Shown here: positions 31,961 to 41,478 of the stretch, one piece after another
How positions within the stretch are numbered: position 1 is the stretch's first letter
Layout: the number at the start of each line of letters is the position of its first letter
NCBI GenBank assembly: GCA_037176885.1
Contig: JAWWNJ010000221.1
Location: 1-64,000 of the forward strand
DNA from: Favolaschia claudopus
Taxonomy: Eukaryota > Basidiomycota > Agaricomycetes > Agaricales > Mycenaceae
Direction of reading: 5' to 3'
DNA length: 64,000 bases
Translations under genes and position numbers: made by a program
The notes under the pieces: generated by a model
The model's database searches: none
What the model was told of the DNA's origin: nothing
What the model saw: only the letters and a program-made list of their open reading frames with translations

Positions 31961-32653
31961 TCAGGGGAACTGCACTACACAGCCACCTATGACGCAGGCC
32001 TCTTGCAGATTTCCCACTTTCCTGTCAAATCCCCAAAGCCCTATGTCATCGTGGAGTAAGGCATGTGACTTGGCCCGGGATCATTGCCGATCGCTCCGAG
32101 CTTGTGGGAACTAGTTACTATATGTTTACTGCACCTAGCGTGGGAATCCTCAGCCTTTCTTCTCTTTGGATTCTCCCTCGCTAGGTGCGCTGTGATGTAT
32201 TCTTAGGAGCTTCTTAATTAACTTTGGATTCTCCCTCGCTAGACCCTCGAGACATCTCGGGTCCTAAAGGTTGCCCTTACAGGCATCTCGAAGAGAACGC
32301 CTACTTCATCGGTATCACACCACCACCCAAGGAGCCCACCGTAATCACAATGACGGCTTTGGCTGATCCTGTTATTGATCAGTTCAAAGAAATGTGGAAA
32401 GGGAATGTAAGGGGAGAAGGGCCCAGGAGCCAAGTCGATAACAAACCTGGGGATCAGAGATCCCCAGTGAACTACTTATATACAAGAGGTGACGTAAGAT
32501 ATGACATAAGTGAGCACACAGTATGATGTCTTGGAGACAGAGAACTTCTGCCCAAGTCAGAAGATGTCATAGCTGTGGAATCCCCTGACATCACCCCCTC
32601 TTCAAGATTCGTCGCCTCGACGAAGACCAGAGCCCCGTAGAATGAACGATCCT

Positions 32654-33700
32654 TCAAAATCCTGGATCGCCACGGAAGAGTAGGTTGCCCTGGGAGTCAA
32701 TCCGCGAATCAGACGCAGACACTGCACCGCCTCGCCGTGCCGTCTGTTGTCGACGTCCCCTTTCAGGTCGAATAGCATCAATGGCCATAGGCGAAGGAGC
32801 TACTGAACGTGGAGAGGGGGACGGGATGGCAGTGGGCATGGCCACCGAGGGGGCATAAGGAGTAGAGCTGGGGCGGGGAGTAGGAATAGGGGACGCCATT
32901 ACCTGCGTAGGAATAGAGATGGCGGCAGGGTTATGGGGTAGGGAGCTAGAGGCGGGGTAGGAAGACTCCTGTGGTGCAAATCGCACCCCAGACTTCCTTG
33001 GCTGTGTAGCGGCACCTGGGTGCGGCTGAGCACTGGCCGCTGGAGGGGGTGGAACCGGAGCCGGTGGCTGAGACGGATGGACGGGGTGTGCGCGCTTCTT
33101 CAGCGGGCGAGCGCCCTCGCCAGAAGCGTTCGGCAAAACCGGCACCGGGCCAGGAGGGGGAGGGGCAGGGTCCCCGGAAAGGCGTGACGGACCTTTCTTC
33201 TTAGAGCGGATATGCTTACGCATGAAACGCTTCCCAAGCGCAATTAGCGCTTCACCGATTTGCTGGTCGGTACCACGGATAGATACACGGCGCTCCAAGG
33301 GGGAAGCCTTATCAGTATAGGCTCGAAGTTGGGCGCCGGAGATGTCGTGCGACTGATGAAGACCCTTACCACCACGGCCAACGATATGCCCGACGACCGA
33401 GTCAGGCACCACAAGCATACACGAGTAGCGGGACGGTGCGTCCTGTGCAGTAGGGAGGGTTTCGGCGAGTGGTATGGCGGTGTGGCCGACAGCGATGATG
33501 GCAGGGGTAGGGGCTGGGGTTGATGGTTCAGAGCCCCAGCGAGCGCCATCCCAGGAGAAGCGCCAGGCATGCCCTCGGGGAGTAGAGGCTGCAGTGTCCC
33601 CAAACTCAAGACGATCAAGACGGTCGTGGACGCGCTGTAGTTCGCTTCGAAGGAGAGTGCAGTAGGAATAAAGGTCCTGAGGAACTGCGGGGGTTGCCAT
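32654..33700 (-). CDS. KH-domain protein encoded by the small LTR element (Gag-like?)
   Basis: 348 aa, uninterrupted. The N-terminus (residues 1-33) is a likely coiled coil (YSYCTLLRSELQRVHDRLDR). Residues about 92-165 form a KH RNA-binding domain: YSCMLVVPDSVVGHIVGRGG with the GRGG loop at the canonical G-x-x-G place, then ISGAQLRAYTD, RRVSIRGTDQQIGEALIAL. A Lys/Arg patch (RKHIRSKKKG) follows. The C-terminal half is Pro/Ser-rich and disordered. Start ATG at 33700 lies 105 nt after the 5' LTR; stop is 63 nt before the 3' LTR. By position it replaces gag. Binding of its own RNA for packaging is inference. A captured host KH gene is the alternative origin. Confidence 0.85.
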   Translation of the reverse strand: MATPAVPQDLYSYCTLLRSELQRVHDRLDRLEFGDTAASTPRGHAWRFSWDGARWGSEPSTPAPTPAIIAVGHTAIPLAETLPTAQDAPSRYSCMLVVPDSVVGHIVGRGGKGLHQSHDISGAQLRAYTDKASPLERRVSIRGTDQQIGEALIALGKRFMRKHIRSKKKGPSRLSGDPAPPPPGPVPVLPNASGEGARPLKKRAHPVHPSQPPAPVPPPPAASAQPHPGAATQPRKSGVRFAPQESSYPASSSLPHNPAAISIPTQVMASPIPTPRPSSTPYAPSVAMPTAIPSPSPRSVAPSPMAIDAIRPERGRRQQTARRGGAVSASDSRIDSQGNLLFRGDPGF

Positions 33701-33792
33701 AGCAAGGGAGGTGTAAGGTCGATGGTAGGATGAGGGCAGAGTAGGAAGTAGGGTGGTCGGCTGGGGCTAGGAGAGTGCCAGAGTCGAATAGA

Positions 33793-33803
33793 AGGTTTGT
33801 TAT
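33793..33803 (-). promoter_or_regulatory. Self-priming primer-binding site of the KH element
   Basis: Minus-strand ATAACAAACCT, 2 nt inside the 5' LTR boundary, is the exact reverse complement of AGGTTTGTTAT in the LTR (33838-33848). That segment starts about 34 nt after the TATATAAG box (33875-33882 in plus coordinates), where transcription should begin. This matches Tf1-type self-priming, where mRNA nt 1-11 pair with the PBS. Confidence 0.7.
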
Positions 33804-33849
33804 GCTGTAAGGGGAGAAGGGCCCAGGAGCCAAGTCGATAACAAACCTG

Positions 33850-33882
33850 GGGATCAGAGATCCCCAGTGAACTACTTATATA
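33850..33882 (-). promoter_or_regulatory. TATA box and start-site hairpin in KH element LTR
   Basis: On the minus strand TATATAAG (33882-33875) is followed by the perfect palindrome GGGGATC-TCT-GATCCCC just before the predicted transcript start. The second LTR has the same sequence. Confidence 0.65.
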
Positions 33883-34310
33883 CAAGAGGTGACGTAAGAT
33901 ATGACATAAGTGAGCACACAGTATGATGTCTTGGAGACAGAGAACTTCTGCCCAAGTCAGAAGATGTCATAGCTGTGGAATCCCCTGACAGGGAAGAAGA
34001 TTCGTACCTACAACTTCCCTGAAGGCGATTTCTACCGTGCAGCAATCATAGCAGCTATTGGTGACATCCTAGCACTCAAGAAGCTGCTTGGGTGCGCGGG
34101 GCATACATCTCGTAACTTTTGCTCATTCTGCAAGGTTCAATACGCAGCACTGTAATAGATTCGTACGAAAACGAATTTCTTTATGTCGGAACTCGGCATC
34201 CGTAGACCACCACGGTAGTATATAGCTCCCCTCAAATACTCAATGCTCTTAAAATGGATGCGCCAAGTTTTCCAGACGAACTTCTCTACCTCAAGACATG
34301 TGCGCACTTG

Positions 34311-34795
34311 ATATTATGGTGCACATCGCATAAACACCACCAAATAGGTCCCATCACTGATGCCATCTTTGATGTCTCAAATCGCCCAAGAACAAAAAAC
34401 CAAGTTTTATATTGCATTTTCTGTACTGAAATCTCATGGAGGGCTTCTTCAAAACGCTAGGGGAAGGACATAAGTTGCAGCCAATAGCTTTCCAACGACT
34501 ATGGGAGCATGTAACTCGGCGTCCGGACTTATGGATACCCAATAAGGATATGTGTCGTAAGCACACGTGAGTGATTGATTGATTGTATCAGTGATGTCTC
34601 AAATCCATGCCGTGAAAAATATATTTATTGTGAGTTTTGTTGGAGTTTTGAGCGGACGAGAAATCCCTCTAGAGGGTTTAGTCTACTATCTAATCGGAGT
34701 GTTTTGGCCAGAGGATCAGGCGTGGGAAGGCTCTGATGTGGTGCAATAAATTTCGTTCCTGTTTGGTGGTGTTTATGCGATGTGCACCATAAAAT
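34311..34795 (+). mobile_element. MITE with ATGGTGCACATCGC ends
   Basis: 485 bp; ends TTATGGTGCACATCGCATAA and its complement, matching about 36 bp (through ACACCACCAAATAGG). The interior contains a partial direct repeat (TGATGTCTCAAATC twice). Target duplication not resolved. Confidence 0.8.
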
Positions 34796-36112
34796 TGACA
34801 ACAATCTCTCAAATCAGTACATTACACGGCCAGAGGTTCAATGAGCTTTGGGTTGAAGCGCACAAGTTTCAGCTGATCACAAATTTCTTTTGGGGTTGAG
34901 GTCATAAATCACTCAACCTGTTTGCTACTACAATATTATGCCTGTGGGTGGACTCGGAGGGTGAACAGAGTTCATGTCGACCATGGGTCAGCCTTAGTAC
35001 ATCACCGTCGTTGTGTTCGATTCAGCCCATGCTGTCGCCGAGACGACGATCATCAATTGATCTTTCGATCTCGCACGTGCCGGAAAACCAACGCCCCTTG
35101 CCCTCTCCCTTCATCTCTCCTCCTCAGAGTCCTCTGCGCACCGGCTGTGAAGACCCCCCTTTACCGCGAAGTCTGCCTCAAAATCTCAAGGCCTCATGGG
35201 ACTTCAAGGTGTCCTTGCAAGCACAAGTCCCTCTGTGTTCACAAACTTCGACGCCTCTCAAGCCCTTGCTCAAGCGCCCGAGCCTTCAAAAAGTCCGAAG
35301 ATCTGACAAGGCCTCAAGTTGACTCTCTCCCCAATGCTTCAAATGTGCTTCAAGTGCCGCGATCAAGGCTTCAAGTACCGTATCTCGTTCTGGTCGCGCG
35401 CCAGCAACTGAGCAAGTCTCCCACATGGTCGTTGCCTAGGATTGCTTCTCGTACTGCCGCAACCCTGTCAAGCACCAACGCAAAGCTCCTAAACTCTTGC
35501 CTGGAACCTTACGTCTCCTGCTGCGCCGTCGTGTCCCCTTCTCCGCCGGCCCTGGACTTAGAATCACCCTCAGTCTTTTGGCATTCATGTGCGCAGGAGC
35601 ATCCTGGCTTCTCAGCTCGAGTTTCTCAGCTCGAGTTTCTCAGCTCGAGTTTCTCAGCTCGAGTTTCTTTAAGTATTTAACTGCTTCCGCGTGGTAACGC
35701 TCCCGCTCTTACCGTTCTATACCCTTGTTTCTCGCTGGTATAATGCAATTTTTAAAAAATCTGGATATTCGAAATATTCAATGCGTAGTATGGTCAAAGG
35801 AAGCGTGCCTCGTGCACAATGATGTGGTTGAACCCAGGTTGAAAGAAATGAGCCTGGGGTTGACCCCGAGCAAAGATGCGCCAGGGTCAGAACTGCCGTT
35901 TTTGAACCCAATACAAATTCTATTAACCCAAACGCAATACTTGTCATGTTAGCCCACACTCAGTAGAGTTTCCTCCCCGTGTAATAGGGTTCCAGTCACT
36001 CACTAAACAGCAAAGGGCTGCAACTATTGTAGGCCTATCTATACTCGACTCCAACCTCTCACTGAAGAAAGGTAATTCAAGCAGAGGATTGCTCGCACTG
36101 GCTCATTCATAT
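34796..36112 (+). other. Low-confidence Ser/Pro-rich frames and a tandem repeat
   Basis: Frame 34948-35322 encodes a Ser/Pro/Leu-rich polypeptide (LSPRRRSSIDLS) with no recognised domain; it might be an upstream exon of the SAM-domain gene but no junction is evident. The overlapping longer frame 34922-35680 is rejected. At 35611-35667 a 14-bp unit CTCAGCTCGAGTTT repeats four times. Several CTTCAAG/CTCAAG motifs recur at 35190-35380. Confidence 0.4.
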
Positions 36113-36113
36113 A

Positions 36114-36497
36114 TTGATAGACTCCACTGGATGGTCCAGCAGCGAGACCACACCTACTAGTGATCATGGCTTTCTGAGCGCTGACAAAGGGCGTGGTAAA
36201 CCTCTCAAGAGATACCAGTCGAATACGCAACGGCGCAATGCGCTCTTGGCATTATCGAAGACGCTTGAGTTCACAGACCCTGCATCCAAAGGGCGAGATT
36301 CAGCGCGTACAGTTCCTAGAGACATATCGAACTGGTTGCGTTCGATTCGGCTTCATAAATACGACCATTGTCTGAGCCACCTATCTTGGGCGGAGCTGAC
36401 AACCCTTACCGAAGAAGATTTGGTGTCACTTGGAGTAGCTACCCAAGGAGCTCGCGACCGTTTCCGCAAGTTCTTGGGGCAGTGTGGAAAGGGGTAG
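36114..36497 (+). CDS. SAM-domain protein fragment, Vts1/Smaug-like
   Basis: 127-residue frame. Residues about 68-124 read VPRDISNWLRSIRLHKYDHC, LSHLSWAELTTLTEEDLVSL, GVATQGARDRFRKFLGQCG, matching the RNA-binding SAM domain of Vts1/Smaug, which recognises hairpin loops in mRNAs and recruits deadenylation. The LHKY and GA-R residues that contact RNA in that family are present. The preceding basic stretch (KRYQSNTQRRNALLAL) is also usual. The rest of Vts1 (several hundred residues) is not visible upstream; either exons were missed or this is a 5'-truncated duplicate. Confidence 0.7.
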   Translation: MIDSTGWSSSETTPTSDHGFLSADKGRGKPLKRYQSNTQRRNALLALSKTLEFTDPASKGRDSARTVPRDISNWLRSIRLHKYDHCLSHLSWAELTTLTEEDLVSLGVATQGARDRFRKFLGQCGKG

Positions 36498-36914
36498 CTA
36501 CCAAGGGCCTTCGGGTCGAATGTAGTCAAAACTAAAAGATGTAATCAGAGTATAAATCCACTTACCCAAAGGTCAGATGTGTAGTGAACGTTGAGGACGC
36601 AGAGAAAACATTAGGGTCGCTCACAGCGCCCTTTTTCGCGCCCTTTTCCCTCCCTTTTCAATTTCCTTTTTGCTTCCCTTTTTGTCTCGCGCACACGATG
36701 AAATAGTCTCAAGGGGATCCAACGATAAGAGAAAAAGATATCACCTACAAAAGTTTTTTCCTGGCCGTCGGCTGGACCCCCCCTCCCCCCGCCCTGCCAT
36801 ATCGGGAAGGTGATTCCCACTGTTGTCACGGGCCGCGGCTCCCGGTCAGATGCGCGCACCAAATTTCAACCAAATTCGCGAAGTTTTGGCGCAGTTCGCA
36901 GTATAATAACCTGT
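36498..36914. other. Non-coding, contains end-like motif GGGGATCCAACGATAAG
   Basis: No gene. The motif near 36713 followed by a C-rich run near 36774-36792 resembles sequences near 37843-37892 and 44878-44932 (see findings). Confidence 0.4.
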
Positions 36915-37300
36915 TTGCGCAAAAGCCATACGAGCCACCAGATGGCTTTGGGCGTGTGCGCAGCATATGGCTCCTAATTCTTGGACGTTTAAGCATCATA
37001 CCTATATTGTATGCAACATATCCGCACAGTGTGTAGCAGCTGTCACGGGCTTCCCCAAATCACCAGAATCCACGGTTAATTTATGGCATCAACAACAGTT
37101 TCTCTGCTTGAGTGGTCTCTCCCTCACTGTCTGGGTATTGCCCGTCATGAAGGTCCGCAGTTCATCACCGGGCTTTATCTAGATAAGCACAGATGGTTTT
37201 GATGTAGTTGTGAACAGAATGCCCAAGATCAGCAGCCATTGGAGCCATCGGCTGCGCACACGCCAAAAGCCACCAGATGGCTCGTATGGCTTTTGCGCAA
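36915..37300 (+). mobile_element. MITE with TTGCGCAAAAGCC ends
   Basis: 386 bp with 50-bp inverted repeats (TTGCGCAAAAGCCATACGAG and on to GGCGTGTGCGCAGC), one or two mismatches. The repeat contains the inner palindrome AGCCACCAGATGGCT. Target duplication not resolved. Confidence 0.85.
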
Positions 37301-37913
37301 CCTCTCTAATGCGAGAATCTTATGGACCTACTGTTTAATTGATCCTCCTTAATCAGTAGAAGTCATTTGAACCTCCCTAGACATAAATACTGAGAAGAAT
37401 GAAATAATTGATACTAGTTAATATACGGCGAACTAAATGAAAATTGAGCTCTAGAGATCATTTGCGATCCTTTTTCGGCGGCGCACAAGTATTGCACGTC
37501 CATCCCTTCGTGAATTTCACACGTTCACAGCAGTCTCGATGATATGCAGATTCACCGTCGTGCTCGTTCTCTGTTGCGACGCATGTTGCATGGTGGGAGA
37601 GGGCAAGGGAGAGAGAGATCAGACATCTGTCAAACGTGTACAACGCCCGGCTGGCTCGGCACACAAGTTGACACAACGGGAATAGCCGGAACGCGCCCAC
37701 GTCACGTACAGTGTCTGAAAATTGGCTGGAGGGCTCAAGGCAGTCAATTCTGTGTTGTAGAAATGCTAAAACTCATAATCCAGCGTATTTCTAAGCCGAA
37801 AACTTTTGACCTATAAAAGTTTTTTTTTCGACCTCGCGGGACCCCCCCTCCCCTACGTGATGTCATCAATTCTTATCGTTGGACCCCCTTGAATAGTCTG
37901 TATTTGTTGGCGC
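37301..37913. other. Stretch without confident gene
   Basis: A minus-strand frame (37458-37700) ends with a Cys-containing segment (HRDCCERVKF, WTCNTCAPP) that might be a gene scrap; not recognised. ACCCCCCCTCCCC and TTCTTATCGTTGGACCCCC lie at 37843-37892. Confidence 0.3.
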
Positions 37914-38340
37914 CTGTCAACAAGGACCTCGATTTTGTCACGGATTGTCACGGCCTGATGGCACGTGCAAATATTCCCACACGGTTCGATTTCTCTCGTT
38001 TCTTGGGTTTGTTGCCTCCCCAGTGTCCCAAAAAATTCTTTGAAAAGTCCTAGTGCTGTATATACCTTTGAAATGCATCTTTACTATCACTTGACTCACA
38101 AGATATGTCAGGGAATGGCCAACTCGAAGAATTCAGCGAATAAAGGCATCCTCTTACCTATCACAAGCTTAGAAATAATATAAAACCTCACTGAAGCACA
38201 TTATAAGAATTATTGAAGGCCAAAATGAGCTACAATCCAAGAAATACGAAGCCGCTGGCACCGCGAGTTGTGGTTGGGCCGTGTGTGAAAATTTGCACGT
38301 GCCATCAAATTGTCACAAAATTCGAGGTCCTTGGTGACGG
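37914..38340 (+). mobile_element. MITE with CTGTCA(A/C)CAAGGACCTCG ends
   Basis: About 427 bp with imperfect inverted repeats of about 70 bp, including GATGGCACGTGCAAAT on both sides. Target duplication not resolved; non-coding. Confidence 0.75.
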
Positions 38341-39453
38341 TTTTCCGATGGTTCTACTGGGTAGTTGAAAGGGGAAAACGAAGAAAAAGAAATCGAAAAA
38401 AGAAAGAAAGAGGGAAACTCATAAGATCTTCAAGAGCTCTCAACGGCGACTCAGCGGACCTTATTCTGGAAGTCTTACAATGACGGACATTCACATTATG
38501 TGCTCAAATAACTCATTGAGGGCGCAGTAATCATTTAAAACATATATAGAACATTAATTGCAGGGGGTAGAGATTGTTGGCTGTGGAATGAAAATCTGGC
38601 TGAATAATCCCACTGGAGGCATATGAGCATTATGTCTGGTATGTAGAAAGGCATAGTCTTCAAGCTGAGGAGAGAAAATCATTTCCGAGCCAACAGAAAC
38701 AGAAGAACGCACGGAAATTGTGAAAATATGCAAGAACAGCGATATTTCAAAGACTGTTGGAGTATCCAGTACGTAGATGGATAGTTTTTGCCCAGAGAAT
38801 GCCCTGGACGGGGATGCGGTGGCCCAGAATCTCAACGGCTGCGTACCGGGATCGGTCACCTTTCGACAACAGCCAGAAACTCGCTCCCTTTGTGTCCCAG
38901 ATCCAGCAAATGACTCCCTATCCACCAGCAGGGGCTATGCACGGATATCCAGAGGATTTGAGGTTGATTTGAAGCCCCGAAATGACGGGAATTTGGTCAC
39001 GGTATGAGGGGGCTACTTCATTTGATGGTATTGCAGTGTTTCGCCGTGACTTGAGGGCGTCCAGAGCCCAGGGTAGAGAGCTGGAAGGCGACAGTGAGCC
39101 CTAGATAAAGATTTCGAGCAGCAGCAGCGAGAGAGGCGAGCGGTAGTCGACAAATGCACTTAATGTGACAGTGACTGTCACCATCAATACTCATAACTTT
39201 TGGCGGGCAATTGACGGCTACGAAGTATGGGATATATACGACGAAATTCAGCAGTTTTTGCACATATGATCCATGAGCTACATCCAGGAAGAGCAACTGA
39301 AAATTTTCAGCCATTAAGACCAAGCGAAACGCGTTGGAAGCATGGCCTCGGATTATGTGCTCCGAGTGGCTGTGTTTATGTGCGTTAAGTGCACCCAGCT
39401 GATCGATCGGTAAACCTTGGTGACAGGTGCCAGTAAAATCAGACTCCATATAC
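38341..39453. other. Stretch without recognised gene
   Basis: Purine-rich tract at 38370-38415. A short plus frame at 38777-39007 and a minus frame at 39018-39449 have no recognisable domain. Confidence 0.35.
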
Positions 39454-40075
39454 TAGACTCGAGCCAGTCCCAAGGGTAGATACCTCAAAGACAGTCGTTT
39501 GATGAATCACACCGGAGGGACTGGAAGATAATCACCGGTGACATATAGACACGGAGATTCCCGAGAATTGATCTCGGGACTTCGTCAAATTTTCGAGAGT
39601 CTCATGTAAAAGTTTTTAAAACGGTGAATATAGCTATATGAATGGGTAGCTACTCAAATTCTAAGACTCCTGACGTGCTTCGATTTTTTTTAACTGAATT
39701 CTATGCCACGCTATTCAGGTTTCTCTCTTGGCCGATTCGGGAAATCAAAGCATGTGAGCATTTCGGCTTTACTTGGCTCACTTTCGGTCCCTTTCGGCTC
39801 ACACAAAATCGTATATAGAGAACTCGTTGCTTCAGTGAAAAAAATTCTAAGCACGTCAGGAGTCTTAGAATTTGAGTAGCTACCCGTCCATATAGCTATA
39901 TTCACCGTTTTAAAAACTTTTACAAGCGACTCTCGAAAATTTGACGAAGTCCCGAGATCAATCCTCGGGAATCTCCGTGTCTATATGTCACCGGTGATTA
40001 TCTTCCAGTCGTTATTTGACCGCCCCATTGATCGACCCCCGTCGACTTTGGAAAATAACGACTGGTTCGAGTCTA
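39454..40075 (+). mobile_element. MULE-like foldback element, 9-bp target duplication
   Basis: 622 bp. Ends TAGACTCGAGCCAGTC and its complement; arms about 170 bp (CACCGGTGACATATAGACAC, CTCGGGACTTCGTCAAATTT, GGGTAGCTACTCAAATTC) enclose a loop of about 160 bp. A perfect 9-bp duplication TCCATATAC flanks it (39445-39453, 40076-40084). Long TIRs with 9-bp duplications are the Mutator-like hallmark. A truncated relative lies at about 22303-22505. Confidence 0.9.
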
Positions 40076-40854
40076 TCCATATACTTACATAAAAGATATA
40101 TCGACTATCATGGAGTCTGACTGCGGGAGACTAACGATGAAAAATCGCTTGATTAAAGTCAGTTGGGAATACTGCTAGCTATATTCATGTACTTTAGCCG
40201 CCTGTTCACCATCAACTACTATGCCAATACACTAGTTGACTCGGCTCACCACTTCTTCACTTCCTTTTCACCGACCTCTCACTTTAGTTTTACTCTATTT
40301 CGGACAGCGTTTACAGGGAGTGACAGGGGGCCTCCCCAATTTCACCCACTTTGGCGCGAACAGATCCGTTAATATGGTGAGTCCATTGGCGCTTCCAAGG
40401 GCCTCAAACCGACCTCCTACACAAGTGATTACGATAATAACTGGCCGAGATATTCAACACTTCGTATTTACTGTACTTCAGTTCAACCCAGCGGTAAGAC
40501 GATAGACGAGGTGTTCGCCAAAGTTCACTTGGCGATGCGCACCATACGAATTTGGCTGGGCCGGTAACTTTGCCGGTGGGCCCGATCAGGACCTAGGTCT
40601 CGGGGCTGATGTTGAGTGGGAAAATCGCAAACATTAAAGTTGCTATCCAAAGAACCCTACTACACTGTATCTGAGCTGTCGATAGTCTCGGAAAACCCAG
40701 ACGTTTATACGCAATCCGTGAGGGCGCGGAGCTCCTTCCTAATCTGTAATTACAATGACAGCCTTTGACGTCTGATAGATTTTTGAAAGTGATGGGAAAA
40801 AACGCGTATGATAGCGGACATAGTCTCGGAAACCCAGACGTTCCTACGTAGTCC
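40076..40854. other. Repeat-derived stretch, first part of an interrupted repeat
   Basis: No gene. 40680-40810 (CCTAATCTGTAATTACAATG, GAAAGTGATGGGAAAAAACG) is repeated directly at 41200-41295 with changes. Near 40560-40595 lies GGTAACTT...GGGCCCGATCAGG followed by CCTAGG, shared with 51036-51073. Confidence 0.5.
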
Positions 40855-41193
40855 AGGGCCAATGATAATCCCCATAAAGGCCTGATTTTCTGACGGCCAA
40901 AAAGTCAGGACAGATCCTGAGCAAAAAGTCAGGATTCAGACAGGCCTACACCCAAAATTCGGTCCAAAAAGTCAGGATTTTACCATCAGGCCAATTTTTT
41001 GGCTCAAATCGGGCCATTTCGGAGGCATTTTCCGAAAAAATTTCTCCGCTGCCGCGGTTTCGGTCAGGATTCAGACCAGGCCATCGCGCAAAAACAGGCC
41101 AAAAAGTCAGGATTTTGCAGAGGCCAAATCGCAAAAATCTCCGGTTTCCGTCAGGATTTGCATCAGGCCTTCACCCGTATTATCATTGGCCCT
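40855..41193 (+). mobile_element. hAT-like MITE, 8-bp target duplication CGTAGTCC
   Basis: 339 bp, ends AGGGCCAATGATAAT and ATTATCATTGGCCCT, flanked by CGTAGTCC (40847-40854, 41194-41201). The interior holds at least five AAAAAGTCAGGAT/TCAGGATTTT subterminal motifs, as in hAT ends. Inserted into the repeat noted at 40680-41310. Confidence 0.92.
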
Positions 41194-41478
41194 CGTAGTC
41201 CTTGTAGGCGTTGAGCAGAGCTGTTTCCTAATCGGTAATTACAATGACAGTTTTGACGTTTGATTGATTTTGAAGGTGATGGGAAAAAGGACGTAAGAAC
41301 GTCTGGGCCACTTTCCTGGGGCCACCTATACCATAACCCCCAAACACGCATTATATTGCCTCTCCAAGCTGGAAAATCCTTCAAAGTGTAATTCAAGCCC
41401 TAGCTAACACCCTACTACGTCTGTATGCCCGCAATTGAGTCAAAATCCGCCATTATGTCGTGTGTATGTTGGGTACTG

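Larger units (their letters stand above)
29425..32240 (+). mobile_element. Chromodomain Ty3 retrotransposon (chromovirus class), 5'-truncated
   Basis: Retains pol from RT onward (29425-31298), a rearranged integrase middle (31299-31620), the C-terminal chromodomain (about 31684-31850), a purine tract AAAGGGGGGATGA (31946-31958) and a putative LTR starting TGTCAGGGGAACTG at 31959. Gag, protease and the 5' LTR are gone; the pogo transposase takes their place. The LTR start and the purine tract resemble those of the KH element at 32406-33990. Confidence 0.85.
32406..33990 (-). mobile_element. KH-domain LTR element (1.6 kb, non-autonomous)
   Basis: Two 185-bp LTRs (32406-32590 and 33806-33990) that match base for base by eye, TG...CA, inside a perfect 5-bp duplication GGGAA (32401-32405, 33991-33995). 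It reads on the minus strand: LTR start TGTCAGGGGATTCC, TATATAAG box, primer-binding region 33793-33803, one ORF (33700-32654), purine tract GAAGAGGGGGTGA abutting the 3' LTR. No protease, RT or integrase: it depends on a helper. The predicted transcript start complements its own primer site over 11 nt, as in Tf1/sushi-type self-priming. Confidence 0.9.
32239..34154 (+). pseudogene. Tnp2-type (CACTA-like) transposase relic split by the KH element
   Basis: Left part (32239-32405) ends ...VIDQFKEMWKG; right part (33991-34154) continues KKIRTYNFPEGDFYRAA, ILALKKLLGCAGHTSRNFCS, FCKVQYAAL and stops. The HTSRNFCSFC element is typical of Tnp2 transposases. Deleting 32406-33990 plus one GGGAA copy makes the frame continuous, which proves the insertion site. 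Only about 110 codons remain. Confidence 0.7.

Noticed and set aside
34922..35680. 252-codon plus-strand frame
   Set aside because: Composition is Ser/Pro/Arg/Leu low-complexity, no domain, and it runs through a 14-bp tandem repeat; probably chance.
37458..37700. Cys-containing minus frame considered a small secreted protein
   Set aside because: The N-terminal part is not a convincing signal peptide and no splice structure or domain supports it.
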